A stretch of 64,000 nucleotides of DNA from positions 1 through 64,000 of the forward strand of contig NZ_CP115780.1 in NCBI RefSeq assembly GCF_027913215.1. Direction: 5' to 3'. A program made the translations under genes and the position numbers. Origin of the DNA: Paracoccus aerodenitrificans. GTDB taxonomy: Bacteria > Pseudomonadota > Alphaproteobacteria > Rhodobacterales > Rhodobacteraceae. Positions 16,740-24,479 of the stretch are shown piece after piece; within the stretch, counting starts at the first letter, position 1, and the number at the start of each line of letters is the position of its first letter. The notes beneath the pieces were generated by a model. It saw nothing but the letters and a program-made list of their open reading frames with translations, was not told the origin of the DNA and did no database searches.

Positions 16740-17033
16740 TCACTTGTTCCCATCGATCCACTTCGACATCAGCTCCTTGTCGCGGAAGCATTCGTCCGGC
16801 ACGGCGCGGCGCTTGATGCGGGCGAGGCGCTCGGCAAAGGCGACCTGCTTTGATGTCGGGCGGCTGTCCTGCGTGCCCGGCTTCAGCTTGGCCTGTGCGT
16901 CGATCCAGGCGCTCAAGGAGCGCCGATCTTGCTGAACCTCACACGGCAGAAGCGTCTGGTTGCGAAGGGCCAGTGCGCGCGCATAGGCGATCTGCTTTGG
17001 CGTCGCGGGCAGGGCGTAAGTGGTGCTTTCCAT
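16740..17033 (-). CDS. Small plasmid protein with two related repeats, LexA-controlled
   Basis: This is a 97-residue protein of unknown function. It contains two similar helical segments, ATPKQIAYARALALR near residue 10 and PTSKQVAFAERLARIKR near residue 59, each followed by an Arg/Lys-rich stretch and a Ser-x-Trp-Ile-Asp element (SAWIDA, SKWIDG). The duplication suggests a small nucleic-acid-binding fold. The ATG is preceded by AAGGGAG. A LexA box lies between the -35 and -10 of its promoter, so it should be induced by DNA damage or by single-stranded DNA on plasmid entry. The specific role is unknown. Confidence 0.75.
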   Translation of the reverse strand: MESTTYALPATPKQIAYARALALRNQTLLPCEVQQDRRSLSAWIDAQAKLKPGTQDSRPTSKQVAFAERLARIKRRAVPDECFRDKELMSKWIDGNK

Positions 17034-17062
17034 CGGGGATCTCCCTTCTTAGCGTGGCTTTC

Positions 17063-17091
17063 AACATAGAACATAACAGGAACAAAATCAA
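17063..17091 (-). promoter_or_regulatory. SOS promoter: LexA box GTTC-N7-GTTC between -35 and -10
   Basis: On the minus strand TTGATT (17091-17086), a 17-nt spacer and TATGTT (17068-17063) form a promoter for the small gene starting at 17033. The spacer contains GTTCCTGTTATGTTC (17083-17069), an exact match to the alphaproteobacterial LexA site GTTC-N7-GTTC. The geometry is that of direct repression. Confidence 0.78.
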
Positions 17092-17139
17092 GCCACCTGC
17101 GGAAATCATGGGGTTTGAGAGGAAGAGGAGGGCCGGGGG

Positions 17140-17345
17140 AGGTCAGGCCTGAGGATGCCCGAAAGAGGGTGTCCGGGCCTGATCCTGTTCCTCATTGGGG
17201 TCTGATGCCGGAAAGTGGAGGATCCTACGTTCTCATGAGCTTTGCATTTAACGCTCCTCGGCATCAGATCCCTAAAGAGTGAAAGTGTTCTTCGGGTTTT
17301 GTGACTGACGGATGAGGGCCTTTGGGGTCCCTCAGATGGGTCCGG
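17140..17345. other. Hairpin-rich noncoding stretch before the backbone gene block
   Basis: Three inverted repeats follow one another: TCAGGCC (17143) with GGCCTGA (17176), TCTGATGCCG (17201) with CGGCATCAGA (17259), and TGAGGG (17313) with CCCTCA (17329). No gene is seen. It could be a structured leader, a terminator cluster or a promoter active on single-stranded DNA at the start of the ArdC-like gene block. The function is not shown by the sequence. Confidence 0.4.
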
Positions 17346-17385
17346 GCCGGATTCCGGTCTGCTGTTCCTGATGAAGGGCATTCCC

Positions 17386-17856
17386 ATGCAAACAGGTGTC
17401 TTGCGCGTGTTGCGCGCGACCGCTGCCTCGTGGTGGCGACACAAGGAACTACGCCGATCCGGCCAGACGGGGCAGGCACAGCGGCTCGAGCGCGAGACCG
17501 TCCTGCGTGATCTCGGCTATCTGAAGCAGGCGGCGATATTGCCAAACGCGCATGTGATCTGCGGAGAGGGTGGGACTTTCCTCCATCTCGGTTGGACCAC
17601 CGTGTCGACCTTCGCGCCGATCGAGCGCTTTCCCTTGGCCGCTCTTGCGGTCGCACGTGGCACGCCGTTCATCGATATCCGACCCGTCACCGATGTCATC
17701 ACCTTCGCGAACCTGCCGCGGGTGGCGCGGGACGGATCGGTCGACCCTGACTCTTCGGGTCCCGGTAAGTCCGTGTCGCTGACCACCTACATCGACATGG
17801 CCGAACAGCTCGGCGCGAGCATCACCAACGATCCGCGGCTCTGTCGGTCAACCTAG
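17386..17856 (+). CDS. Conserved plasmid protein of unknown function
   Basis: This is a 156-residue soluble protein with a basic N-terminus (RVLRATAASWWRHKELRRSG) and no recognised motif. The start at 17386 is chosen because AAGGGCATTCCC precedes it, the same leader pattern as the following genes; an ATG at 17371 is the alternative. It lies 40 bp upstream of the ArdC-like gene in the same direction, probably in one operon. No function is proposed. Confidence 0.65.
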   Translation: MQTGVLRVLRATAASWWRHKELRRSGQTGQAQRLERETVLRDLGYLKQAAILPNAHVICGEGGTFLHLGWTTVSTFAPIERFPLAALAVARGTPFIDIRPVTDVITFANLPRVARDGSVDPDSSGPGKSVSLTTYIDMAEQLGASITNDPRLCRST

Positions 17857-17896
17857 TCACCACTCCCTCTCACCAAAACTCGAAAGGACGCCAGCC

Positions 17897-18835
17897 ATGG
17901 CCCGATCCCGCACGCCCAAATTCGATGCCTCCGAGGTCATCACAAACGAAATCATCCGCATCATCGAGCGCGGCGTCCTGCCGTGGCGCGAGCCATGGAC
18001 CGCAGGTGGCAGGTCTCGTCCCCTGCGCGTGGGCGGAGAACCCTACCAAGGGGTGAACAACTTCCTGCTGACCATGCGGACTGTGATGGCGGGCCACAGC
18101 TCTCCCTTCTGGATGACGTTGCCGCAAGCCAATGCGTTGGATGCAAAGGTCCGTAAGGGCGAGAAGTCCTCTGTCGTTGTTTACTACGGTCAAAGCCGGA
18201 AAGACGCCGGCGATGAGCATGATCATAGCGACGGGGATGATCACTCCGAGGAAGCCCGTATCTTCCGCTTCCAGAAATCCTATCGCGTGTTCAATGCCTG
18301 CCAGATCGATGGCCTGCCCGACAGTTTCTACCCTGACCCGGAGCCCGTACCCGAGCATCCGCCGTCCGAGCCCATCCCGCACATGCAGGCGTTTTTCGAT
18401 GCCATCGACATCACAACCGTCTTCACGGGCACGGAGGCGTACTATTTGCCCCCCGTGGACAAGGTTTACATGCCATCCATCACGCGGTTCCAGGACCCGC
18501 GCAATTTCTACGGGGTCTGGGCCCATGAGCTGGCCCATGCCACGAAAGCTCCCCATCGACTGAACCGCGATTTCGGGTTCTCGAAGTTTGGCAACACGTC
18601 CTATGCGCGCGAGGAGATCGTCGCGGAATTGACCTCGGTGTTCCTGGGTCAGACGCTCGGCTTCACGGCGCATACGCTCGAGATGAATGCCGCCTATCTC
18701 CACAACTGGTTGCGCGTCCTGCGCTCGGACAAGGGTGCGATCTTCAAGCACGCCGCGGACGCGCAGCGCGCTTGCGACTACTTGATCGCCAGATCGGAGG
18801 CGGGCAGGGCAGGGCGCAGCGCCAAGGCGGCCTGA
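17897..18835 (+). CDS. ardC: ArdC-like antirestriction protein with zincin domain
   Basis: This is a 312-residue protein. The N-terminal ArdC domain (about residues 10-140) is expected to bind single-stranded DNA (ASEVITNEIIRIIERGVLPW, LPWREPW, YQGVNNFLL). A C-terminal zincin-type metallopeptidase domain follows, with HELAH at residues 210-214 and the downstream EEIVAELTSVFLG that supplies the third metal ligand. Characterised ArdC proteins protect incoming plasmid DNA from host restriction during conjugation. A His/Asp-rich insert (residues 107-117) is unusual. The gene has a good AAAGGA ribosome-binding site and stands in a block of plasmid-specific genes. Confidence 0.87.
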   Translation: MARSRTPKFDASEVITNEIIRIIERGVLPWREPWTAGGRSRPLRVGGEPYQGVNNFLLTMRTVMAGHSSPFWMTLPQANALDAKVRKGEKSSVVVYYGQSRKDAGDEHDHSDGDDHSEEARIFRFQKSYRVFNACQIDGLPDSFYPDPEPVPEHPPSEPIPHMQAFFDAIDITTVFTGTEAYYLPPVDKVYMPSITRFQDPRNFYGVWAHELAHATKAPHRLNRDFGFSKFGNTSYAREEIVAELTSVFLGQTLGFTAHTLEMNAAYLHNWLRVLRSDKGAIFKHAADAQRACDYLIARSEAGRAGRSAKAA

Positions 18836-18858
18836 CCACACGGAGAACGGAGAGTCCC

Positions 18859-19068
18859 ATGTCACGCAAGGAACCCAAGACGCTGCGGGTGGTCTGCTTC
18901 GAAGACGGCCGCCGCAAGATCATCACCTTCAAACGCGGTGCCTATTGGTGGAGCACGTCCGAGGGCGCGTATCCTCTCTCGGCAGCGCTCGGAACCATCA
19001 AGGAACAGGGTGGCTGGGTCGAAACCATCCCTAACCCGAATTACAGACCCAAGGGGCTGTTCGGGTAG
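18859..19068 (+). CDS. Small conserved plasmid protein, 69 residues
   Basis: A short basic protein (RRKIITFKRGAYWWSTSEGA) of unknown function. The ATG at 18859 is preceded by GGAGAGTCCC, in line with neighbouring starts. It is 23 bp downstream of the ArdC-like gene and probably cotranscribed. Aromatic and basic residues could form a small nucleic-acid-binding beta fold, but this is only an impression. Confidence 0.6.
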   Translation: MSRKEPKTLRVVCFEDGRRKIITFKRGAYWWSTSEGAYPLSAALGTIKEQGGWVETIPNPNYRPKGLFG

Positions 19069-19155
19069 GGCACCTTCTGCTTCGGCCCTTCCGCCAAGCA
19101 GAAAAGAAAAAGCAGGCTTTGGGAAGGGTGTTTCAACTTCTCAAAGGAGAGCCCT

Positions 19156-19545
19156 ATGACCATCACTGCACAGCCCCAGACAGAATGCCCGGATCCGAGT
19201 GTGATCGCCGCGCAGAACGACGCGTTCCGCAAGCTCGCGTGCCTTGGAGTGCCGCCCGCGCAGCCCATCCAAGGCCGGATGCATGTCACCCGCTCGCTCA
19301 TGGAGGCCGGTGACGGCTTTATGGCCGAGGCGGTGAAAGCCACCGGTGAGTTTACCACCTTTGAGCAGGACAATGATCCCGAGGGATGGCATGATTTCGG
19401 GGCGGTCGAGATCCGGGGCGAGACCGTGTTCTGGAAAATCGATCTCTATGAAGCGGATTCGGATTTCCGCTACGGGGCCGAGACCCCGGGCAATCCCGTG
19501 ACCACAATGCGCGTACTGACCGTCATGCTGGCGCGCGACTGGTAG
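19156..19545 (+). CDS. DUF3768 family protein
   Basis: This 129-residue protein has the family core IAAQNDAFRK near the N-terminus, RSLMEAGDGFMAEAVKATGEF in the middle and ETVFWKIDLYEADSDF followed by RVLTVMLARDW at the end. DUF3768 proteins are common on alphaproteobacterial plasmids and have no known function. AAAGGAG precedes the ATG. A strong terminator 40 bp downstream closes this transcription unit. Confidence 0.8.
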   Translation: MTITAQPQTECPDPSVIAAQNDAFRKLACLGVPPAQPIQGRMHVTRSLMEAGDGFMAEAVKATGEFTTFEQDNDPEGWHDFGAVEIRGETVFWKIDLYEADSDFRYGAETPGNPVTTMRVLTVMLARDW

Positions 19546-19584
19546 AAGGGCAGGGGACGCCTCCCCGTGACATCTCAGACGACT

Positions 19585-19625
19585 AAGGCCCGCTGCCCCC
19601 AAAAAAGGCAAAGCGGGCCTTTTTT
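19585..19625 (+). terminator. Strong intrinsic terminator after the DUF3768 gene
   Basis: AAGGCCCGCT (19585-19594) pairs perfectly with AGCGGGCCTT (19612-19621) and is followed by a T-run. It separates the ardC-like operon from the ParB-like gene. Confidence 0.85.
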
Positions 19626-19704
19626 CGTGGTGATCCCCGAAGCCGGGGATTGGTCCCGCGCGTAGAGGCGCGGGCCACACCTAACCCATCTGGAAGGATA
19701 TCCC

Positions 19705-21687
19705 ATGACCACAAGTTTTGCCCCCCTCACCGTCGCTATCGGCGATCTCGTCCCGCATGCCGCCAATGTGCGCAGCAACGCGCCGGAAACCTATGACCCC
19801 GAGAACATCGCGCATCTGAAGGCCAGCATCGCTGTGCTGGGCCTCCTGCAGCCGCTCCTCGTCCAGAAGTTCGACGGCAAATACGCCGTGCTGGCCGGTG
19901 GCCGGCGCCATGCAGCCCTGAAGGAGCTGATCGCCGAAAATGCCAGCAAGGGGTTCACTGCGAAAACCAAGGTCGACTGTCGGCTTGTCCCTGACGACTG
20001 CGACGTCACCACTGCCCTGTCGCTCGCCGAGAACATCACCCAGGCGCCGATGAACGCCATCGACGAGTTCGAGGCTTTCGCCCGGATGATGGAAGTCGAC
20101 GGCCAGACGCCCGAGACGATCGCCAAGACCTTCGGCACCACGGTGGCGGCCGTGAAAGGCCGGTTGCGCTACGGTCTGATCCACCCCGAGATCCGCGCTG
20201 CGGCCCGGGCTAAGACCATCACGCTCGACACGATGAAGGCCTTTGCGGAGCATCCGAGCCAGGAGGTGCAGCGCGAGGTCTTCGAGGCGCTCACCAAGGA
20301 AGATAGCTACCTGCAGGCCTATACAGTCCGCCAGGCGCTCAAGTCCCGCGGCGTCCAGGTCAGCGACGATATCGGGGCCTTCGTGCGCGAGGACTATGAG
20401 GCCCGCGGCGGCGCCGTTGCGGCTGACCTTCTGGAAGAGCATTCTGTGCTCGAGGATGCGGCGCTGGTCGAGACCATCCTGCTTGAGAAGCTCGGTGCCG
20501 CCGCCGAAGAGGCCCGTATAAAGCTGGGCTTTGCCTGGGCCGATGCGATGGTGCGGTATGACTACGCGACCATGGCCGACTACGGCCGCGTCTATCCCGG
20601 CCCGATCGAGCCTGATGAGGCTGCGCAAAGGTGCGTGGATGAAATCACCGCCGAGCTTGAGAAATTGCAGCTCGAGATGGAGGATGAGGGGCTCGAGGAC
20701 GGTGCCTACAATGCCCTTTACGAGCGCGTGGACGCCTTGGAAGAGGAAGCCCGCGACCTGCAGGAGGCCTACAGCGCCGAGGACCTCGCGCGGTCTGGGG
20801 TGATCGCGTCCTGGTCGGCCGGTAAGGTCACACTCCATGTGGGTCTCGTCCGCCCGGAGGACACCGTGAAAGACGAGGGCGCGCGCGGCTCCTCAGCTAA
20901 CCCGACCGGGCAGGAGGCCCCGGACGACGGTGAAATCAGCTACCCGGCCTCGCTGGCCGAGGACCTCAAGACCGAGCGGGCCATGGCCCTCGGCGCCGCG
21001 ATGGCGCTGCATCCGGAGGCCACGCTCGATCTCACGCTCTTCAAGCTGGTCAGTGATGTTCTGGCCAGCGGAATGAGTGTCACGCAGGCAATCAAGATCG
21101 ATGCCCGCAAGGAATACCGCAGCCATGCCAAGATGGACGAGATCGACGAGATCTCGCTCGAGCAGGTGGCGGCGGCGCATGATGCGCTTGATCTGTCCTG
21201 GCTCGATGACGCCCGCGCGCCCGCCGATCAGTTCGCGGCGTTTCGCGCGCTGGAGGCAGGTGAAAAGGCCAAGCTCGTCGCCTATGCCACCGCCAGCACC
21301 ACGCAATCCTGCTTCGCGCGGGACCGCCAGCGCGACAGCCTGATGCATGCATTTGAGATCGAGATCATGCCCGACATTCGCGCCCACTGGACACCGAATG
21401 CGGCCCTCTTCAACCGCTTCAAGAAGGCCTGGCTCCTGAAGATCCTCGGCGAGGATCTGGGTCTCGCCCAGGAGGCTGTGACGCTGGCCTCGTCGAGCAA
21501 AAAAGAGATCGTCGCCTTCTGCGACAAGCTCTTTTCAGAGCCCTTCGCCACACTCACGGACGCGCAGCGCGCTGCCGTGGCTGCCTGGTGCCCGCCGATG
21601 ATGCAGACCGCCGGTATCGCCTTTGATGAGGCGGAGCCCACTGCGGAAGCCCCGGAGCCTGACAGCGAGGTCGCGCAAGCGGCCTGA
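19705..21687 (+). CDS. ParB/Srx-domain plasmid protein, full-length paralogue
   Basis: This 660-residue protein has the same design as the broken gene at 3808. The ParB N-terminal fold is at about residues 10-110 (LVPHAANVRSN, HLKASIAVLGLLQPLLV, LAGGRRHAALKEL). A helix-turn-helix lies near 135-160 (TPETIAKTFGTTVAAVKGRL). A long acidic middle follows, and then a C-terminal region of about 200 residues (for example LMHAFEIEIMPDIRAHWTP and LFNRFKKAWLLKILGEDLG). It is not next to a ParA gene, so it is probably not the partition protein. Some large ParB-like proteins act as nucleases or regulators; the role here is unknown. AAGGA precedes the ATG. Confidence 0.82.
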   Translation: MTTSFAPLTVAIGDLVPHAANVRSNAPETYDPENIAHLKASIAVLGLLQPLLVQKFDGKYAVLAGGRRHAALKELIAENASKGFTAKTKVDCRLVPDDCDVTTALSLAENITQAPMNAIDEFEAFARMMEVDGQTPETIAKTFGTTVAAVKGRLRYGLIHPEIRAAARAKTITLDTMKAFAEHPSQEVQREVFEALTKEDSYLQAYTVRQALKSRGVQVSDDIGAFVREDYEARGGAVAADLLEEHSVLEDAALVETILLEKLGAAAEEARIKLGFAWADAMVRYDYATMADYGRVYPGPIEPDEAAQRCVDEITAELEKLQLEMEDEGLEDGAYNALYERVDALEEEARDLQEAYSAEDLARSGVIASWSAGKVTLHVGLVRPEDTVKDEGARGSSANPTGQEAPDDGEISYPASLAEDLKTERAMALGAAMALHPEATLDLTLFKLVSDVLASGMSVTQAIKIDARKEYRSHAKMDEIDEISLEQVAAAHDALDLSWLDDARAPADQFAAFRALEAGEKAKLVAYATASTTQSCFARDRQRDSLMHAFEIEIMPDIRAHWTPNAALFNRFKKAWLLKILGEDLGLAQEAVTLASSSKKEIVAFCDKLFSEPFATLTDAQRAAVAAWCPPMMQTAGIAFDEAEPTAEAPEPDSEVAQAA

Positions 21688-21763
21688 GCCATCAAGTGAC
21701 CCGCGCGTGGACCATGCCACCCGCGCGGGTCGACCCTCCCACACCCAACGGAAAGACATCCCC

Positions 21764-22357
21764 ATGGCTATTCTCAAGTTCTCTGCCTCCGCAGTTGCGG
21801 CGCAAATCGCGCATGCGCGCGCCTGCAAAACCTTCCTGCCGAACTGGAACGGGCCCGTGGACAGGCCGGCCCTGATCCTCATCGTCGGCAATGGTGTGCA
21901 TCTGCGCTCAAACGGGATCGACGGCAAGACCACCCGCATCGTCACCACCGAACAGGCCGATCCGTCCTTCGCCTTCGCCGACGGCATGAACCCGTTTCGG
22001 GATACCGACTGGATGGCGCAGCGCCGCATGGCGTTTCGTGATCTGACCGGCCAGTTTTACACCGACATCCTGGATGACGTGCAGGTTCTCATCGACCGGG
22101 GGCGGGGTGCGATCCGGCTCGCCACCGATGGCCACAGCATCCGCGTCTTCGTGCGCCGGGCCTCGGACTATCTCATCGGCGGAACCTACGAGGTGCCCTC
22201 GGGCCTCGGCGGCACCTTCCGGGTCATTCTCAAGGATGCCTGCGACACCTTCGCGATCGTGCAGAACTGCGGCAATTGCGAGGATTTCGACGCCATGCAG
22301 CCCTACCGCGTGCCGCTGGATGCGCTGATGGAAATCGATGACCGGAGGGCGGCGTGA
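21764..22357 (+). CDS. Conserved plasmid protein of unknown function, 197 residues
   Basis: A soluble protein of mixed alpha/beta character with motifs FLPNWNGPVDRPALILIVGNG and, near the C-terminus, FAIVQNCGNCEDFDAM with a Cys-x2-Cys pair. I do not recognise a functional family. The ATG at 21764 follows GAAAGACATCCCC, the leader pattern of this block. It overlaps the next gene (TGATG), so the two are cotranslated. Confidence 0.65.
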   Translation: MAILKFSASAVAAQIAHARACKTFLPNWNGPVDRPALILIVGNGVHLRSNGIDGKTTRIVTTEQADPSFAFADGMNPFRDTDWMAQRRMAFRDLTGQFYTDILDDVQVLIDRGRGAIRLATDGHSIRVFVRRASDYLIGGTYEVPSGLGGTFRVILKDACDTFAIVQNCGNCEDFDAMQPYRVPLDALMEIDDRRAA

Positions 22358-23010
22358 TGGGTTGGCTCTTCTACACCGACGGCCGCGTCCAGACCTACGC
22401 AGATGAGAAAGCGGAGATTGCTCGGCTGTGCACCTTCGAGGGCGAAAGGCGCAAGACGGAACTGGTCAAAGCCTGCAAGGTGGGTTCGACTTGGTACGCG
22501 GCGGCAAAGGTCACAAATATCGACGGCACCCCTGTCGAAGACACGACCTATGTCACCGATGCGGATGGCTCCATCACTTTCGCCGCCGTATTCCTTACCC
22601 GATATGATGACGGCTGCTGGGGCTACAAGGACATGGAGGAAAGCGCTGGCCCGAACGAGTCGCGTGCTCCCCTTGGGCTGATCGAGCTCCTCTCCGATCT
22701 GAAAGACCCAGACAGCTATGCTCATGCCTGGCGCCAGCGCTGCCAGGACTGGGCTGCGATCCCGGACTACGAGGAAGGCGACAAGATCAAGCTCGCAGCA
22801 CCTGTGACGCTCACTGATGGCAGTACCTGCCAGATTGTCACCGCGACCCACTACAGGCGCGGGCGGCAAAAGCGCCGCTGCTACCGCATCGAGGAAACTG
22901 GTGGGCTCGTACGCCTGTCGAAGGCCTCGCTTGCGGGCTCGGAGTTGCTCAGCTCCGCGAAAGGTGCGGCTAGCCCGGTGCTGGCGGAGTTCCTGGCGGG
23001 GCGAAATTAG
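22357..23010 (+). CDS. MGWLF-type plasmid protein (probably DUF6927)
   Basis: This 217-residue protein starts MGWLFYTDGRVQTYADEKAE, the opening of a family seen on alphaproteobacterial plasmids. It ends with a small RNA-binding-like domain (GDKIKLAAPVTLTDGSTCQ, then an Arg/Lys-rich HYRRGRQKRRCYRI). The start codon overlaps the previous stop (TGATG); a GTG three bases upstream is also in frame. Function unknown. The family name is given from memory. Confidence 0.6.
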   Translation: MGWLFYTDGRVQTYADEKAEIARLCTFEGERRKTELVKACKVGSTWYAAAKVTNIDGTPVEDTTYVTDADGSITFAAVFLTRYDDGCWGYKDMEESAGPNESRAPLGLIELLSDLKDPDSYAHAWRQRCQDWAAIPDYEEGDKIKLAAPVTLTDGSTCQIVTATHYRRGRQKRRCYRIEETGGLVRLSKASLAGSELLSSAKGAASPVLAEFLAGRN

Positions 23011-23067
23011 GTCCTGCGCCGGACGGTTCATCGACCTGCCCGGCGACAGCAGATGCTGCGGCTTGTC

Positions 23068-23096
23068 TTGACAAGGCAATGCAAATGCATTACCTA
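23068..23096 (+). promoter_or_regulatory. prlF-yhaV promoter with operator-like inverted repeat
   Basis: TTGACA (23068-23073), a 17-nt spacer and TACCTA (23091-23096) form a near-consensus promoter 39 bp upstream of prlF. The inverted repeat AATGCA-AA-TGCATT (23078-23091) fills the spacer and touches the -10, the expected place for autorepression by the antitoxin. Confidence 0.7.
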
Positions 23097-23134
23097 TCGC
23101 GGGCAGCAAAGAACCTTTTCTTCAGGAGACTGCC

Positions 23135-23461
23135 ATGACAGCCCTCGCACAAGATGTCTCGAAACTCACGGATCGGTATCAGACGACCGTGCCGGCGGGT
23201 GTGCGCAAGCAGCTCAAGCTGGGCAAGGGCGACCAGATTCGCTACTGCACCGAGCCGAGTGGCAGGGTCTATATCGAGCCCGTCCGCAGCGACGAGGAAG
23301 ATCCCGTGCTCGGAGCCTTTCTCGATTTTGTCGAGGCCGATATCAAGGCGCATCCGGACCGCATTCGGGCATTCGATGGGGCTTTGCATGACCGTCTTGC
23401 AGCACTGGTCGGAGACGTTGACGTCGATCTCGATGCGCCGCTATCGCTCGAGGATGAATGA
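23135..23461 (+). CDS. prlF: PrlF antitoxin (AbrB/SpoVT fold) of a type II toxin-antitoxin system
   Basis: This is a 108-residue antitoxin. The N-terminal swapped-hairpin domain is seen in SKLTDRYQTTVPAGVRKQLKL and GDQIRYCTEPSGRVYIEPV. The C-terminal acidic part (VDVDLDAPLSLEDE) would bind and neutralise YhaV. It should repress its own promoter through the inverted repeat just upstream. AGGAG lies at the right distance from the ATG. The stop overlaps the toxin start (ATGA), as is usual for such pairs. Its role is probably plasmid maintenance. Confidence 0.92.
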   Translation: MTALAQDVSKLTDRYQTTVPAGVRKQLKLGKGDQIRYCTEPSGRVYIEPVRSDEEDPVLGAFLDFVEADIKAHPDRIRAFDGALHDRLAALVGDVDVDLDAPLSLEDE

Positions 23462-23976
23462 GCGGCGATAGCGTGCCCGCCCAAGCGCCCCTTGTCGTAA
23501 ACGGATGGTCGATATATGCGCATCCGCTCTTTCTGGACCAGCTCGAAGGGCTGACCCTGGAGGTCGAGGCGCGTAAGGCGCGCGATCCCAAGACCTGGCG
23601 CAAGAAAAATTCCACGAAACGGCTGGCCGCCATCTTCAAGCTGGTGACCGAGGCCATACCGGCAGATCCGGGTGCCGCAGCCTTCCGGCAAGGCGGCACA
23701 CTCGGCGACCACCGCAAGCACTGGTTCCGGGCGAAATTCTTCCAGCAGTATCGGTTGTTTTACCGCTTCAACAGCGATGCGAAGGTCATCGTGGTGGCAT
23801 GGGTGAATGACGACAAGACCCTGCGCGCCTACGGCAGCAAGACGGATGCATATGCGACGTTCAAAGGGATGTTGGAAGATGGCAATCCACCTGACAATTT
23901 CGACGCGCTCTTGAAAGAAGCTGCAGCGGCGGACAAGCGGTTCGAGAAATCCCTTGAAGCGGTGCCCGATCGGTAA
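23458..23976 (+). CDS. yhaV: YhaV ribonuclease toxin of the PrlF-YhaV system
   Basis: This is a 172-residue RelE-like ribonuclease toxin. Family segments include NGWSIYAHPLFLDQLEGL, KNSTKRLAAIFKLV, HWFRAKFFQQYRLFYRF and VVAWVNDDKTLRAYGS. The enzyme cleaves mRNA when PrlF is lost, so cells that lose the plasmid are inhibited. Length and gene order match the Escherichia coli pair. Confidence 0.93.
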   Translation: MSGDSVPAQAPLVVNGWSIYAHPLFLDQLEGLTLEVEARKARDPKTWRKKNSTKRLAAIFKLVTEAIPADPGAAAFRQGGTLGDHRKHWFRAKFFQQYRLFYRFNSDAKVIVVAWVNDDKTLRAYGSKTDAYATFKGMLEDGNPPDNFDALLKEAAAADKRFEKSLEAVPDR

Positions 23977-24070
23977 GTGGGCCAGCTTGCTGTGACCCTT
24001 TGGCATTATCGTTTACGACGCCACGCTGGAAGATGTAGCATCGGCTGATAATACGGTCGGAGAAAGCACA

Positions 24071-24235
24071 ATGAATGAGACGGAAAAGGATAGGCAGCAC
24101 CTCGGGCTAGAGGAGCAATGCGCGCCTGACCTCACGGGGCACCGTTTCCCAATTGCTGTGCGCGTTGCAGACATGCCCGATGACCTCGGCAAGCTGCTGG
24201 ATATCGGGCTCGAGGAGCATTTCCGTGGCCGCTGA
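24071..24235 (+). CDS. Small acidic protein upstream of an antitoxin-like gene
   Basis: A 54-residue protein with no recognised motif; its C-terminal half (FPIAVRVADMPDDLGKLLDIGLEEHF) could form a short strand and helix. The end overlaps the next gene by 11 bp, so the two form a translationally coupled pair, as toxin-antitoxin partners do. It is too short for a known toxin family. Confidence 0.5.
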   Translation: MNETEKDRQHLGLEEQCAPDLTGHRFPIAVRVADMPDDLGKLLDIGLEEHFRGR

Positions 24236-24377
24236 AGCGAATTCGTATGACACGTGGTTTCGCATGAAGGTAAAGGCCGCGCTTGAGGATGCACGCGCCG
24301 AAACTTCACAGGTTCAGGTAATGCAGGCCGCACAGGCATTGATTGATGCGAAGCGGCAGGTCGAACCCAAGTCCTGA
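24225..24377 (+). CDS. Stability-determinant / RelB-like small protein
   Basis: A 50-residue protein read from a GTG with GAGGAG eight bases upstream. The core YDTWFRMKVKAALEDARAE followed by VMQAAQALIDAKR matches the small plasmid stability-determinant or antitoxin type, in which a Tyr-Asp-x-Trp-Phe motif precedes a helix. No RelE-type toxin follows; the next gene is a large helicase. It may be an orphan antitoxin or the partner of the 54-residue protein it overlaps. Confidence 0.6.
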   Translation: MAAEANSYDTWFRMKVKAALEDARAETSQVQVMQAAQALIDAKRQVEPKS

Positions 24378-24479
24378 CCAAGCCTTGGAGGTCAGCGCGG
24401 TCTGATCCCGTCACCCTGAAAAGCAAAAGTGGGCTTTTTGTCCTTTGGAACTCAGACCCTGATCCAAAGGAAAATCCCC

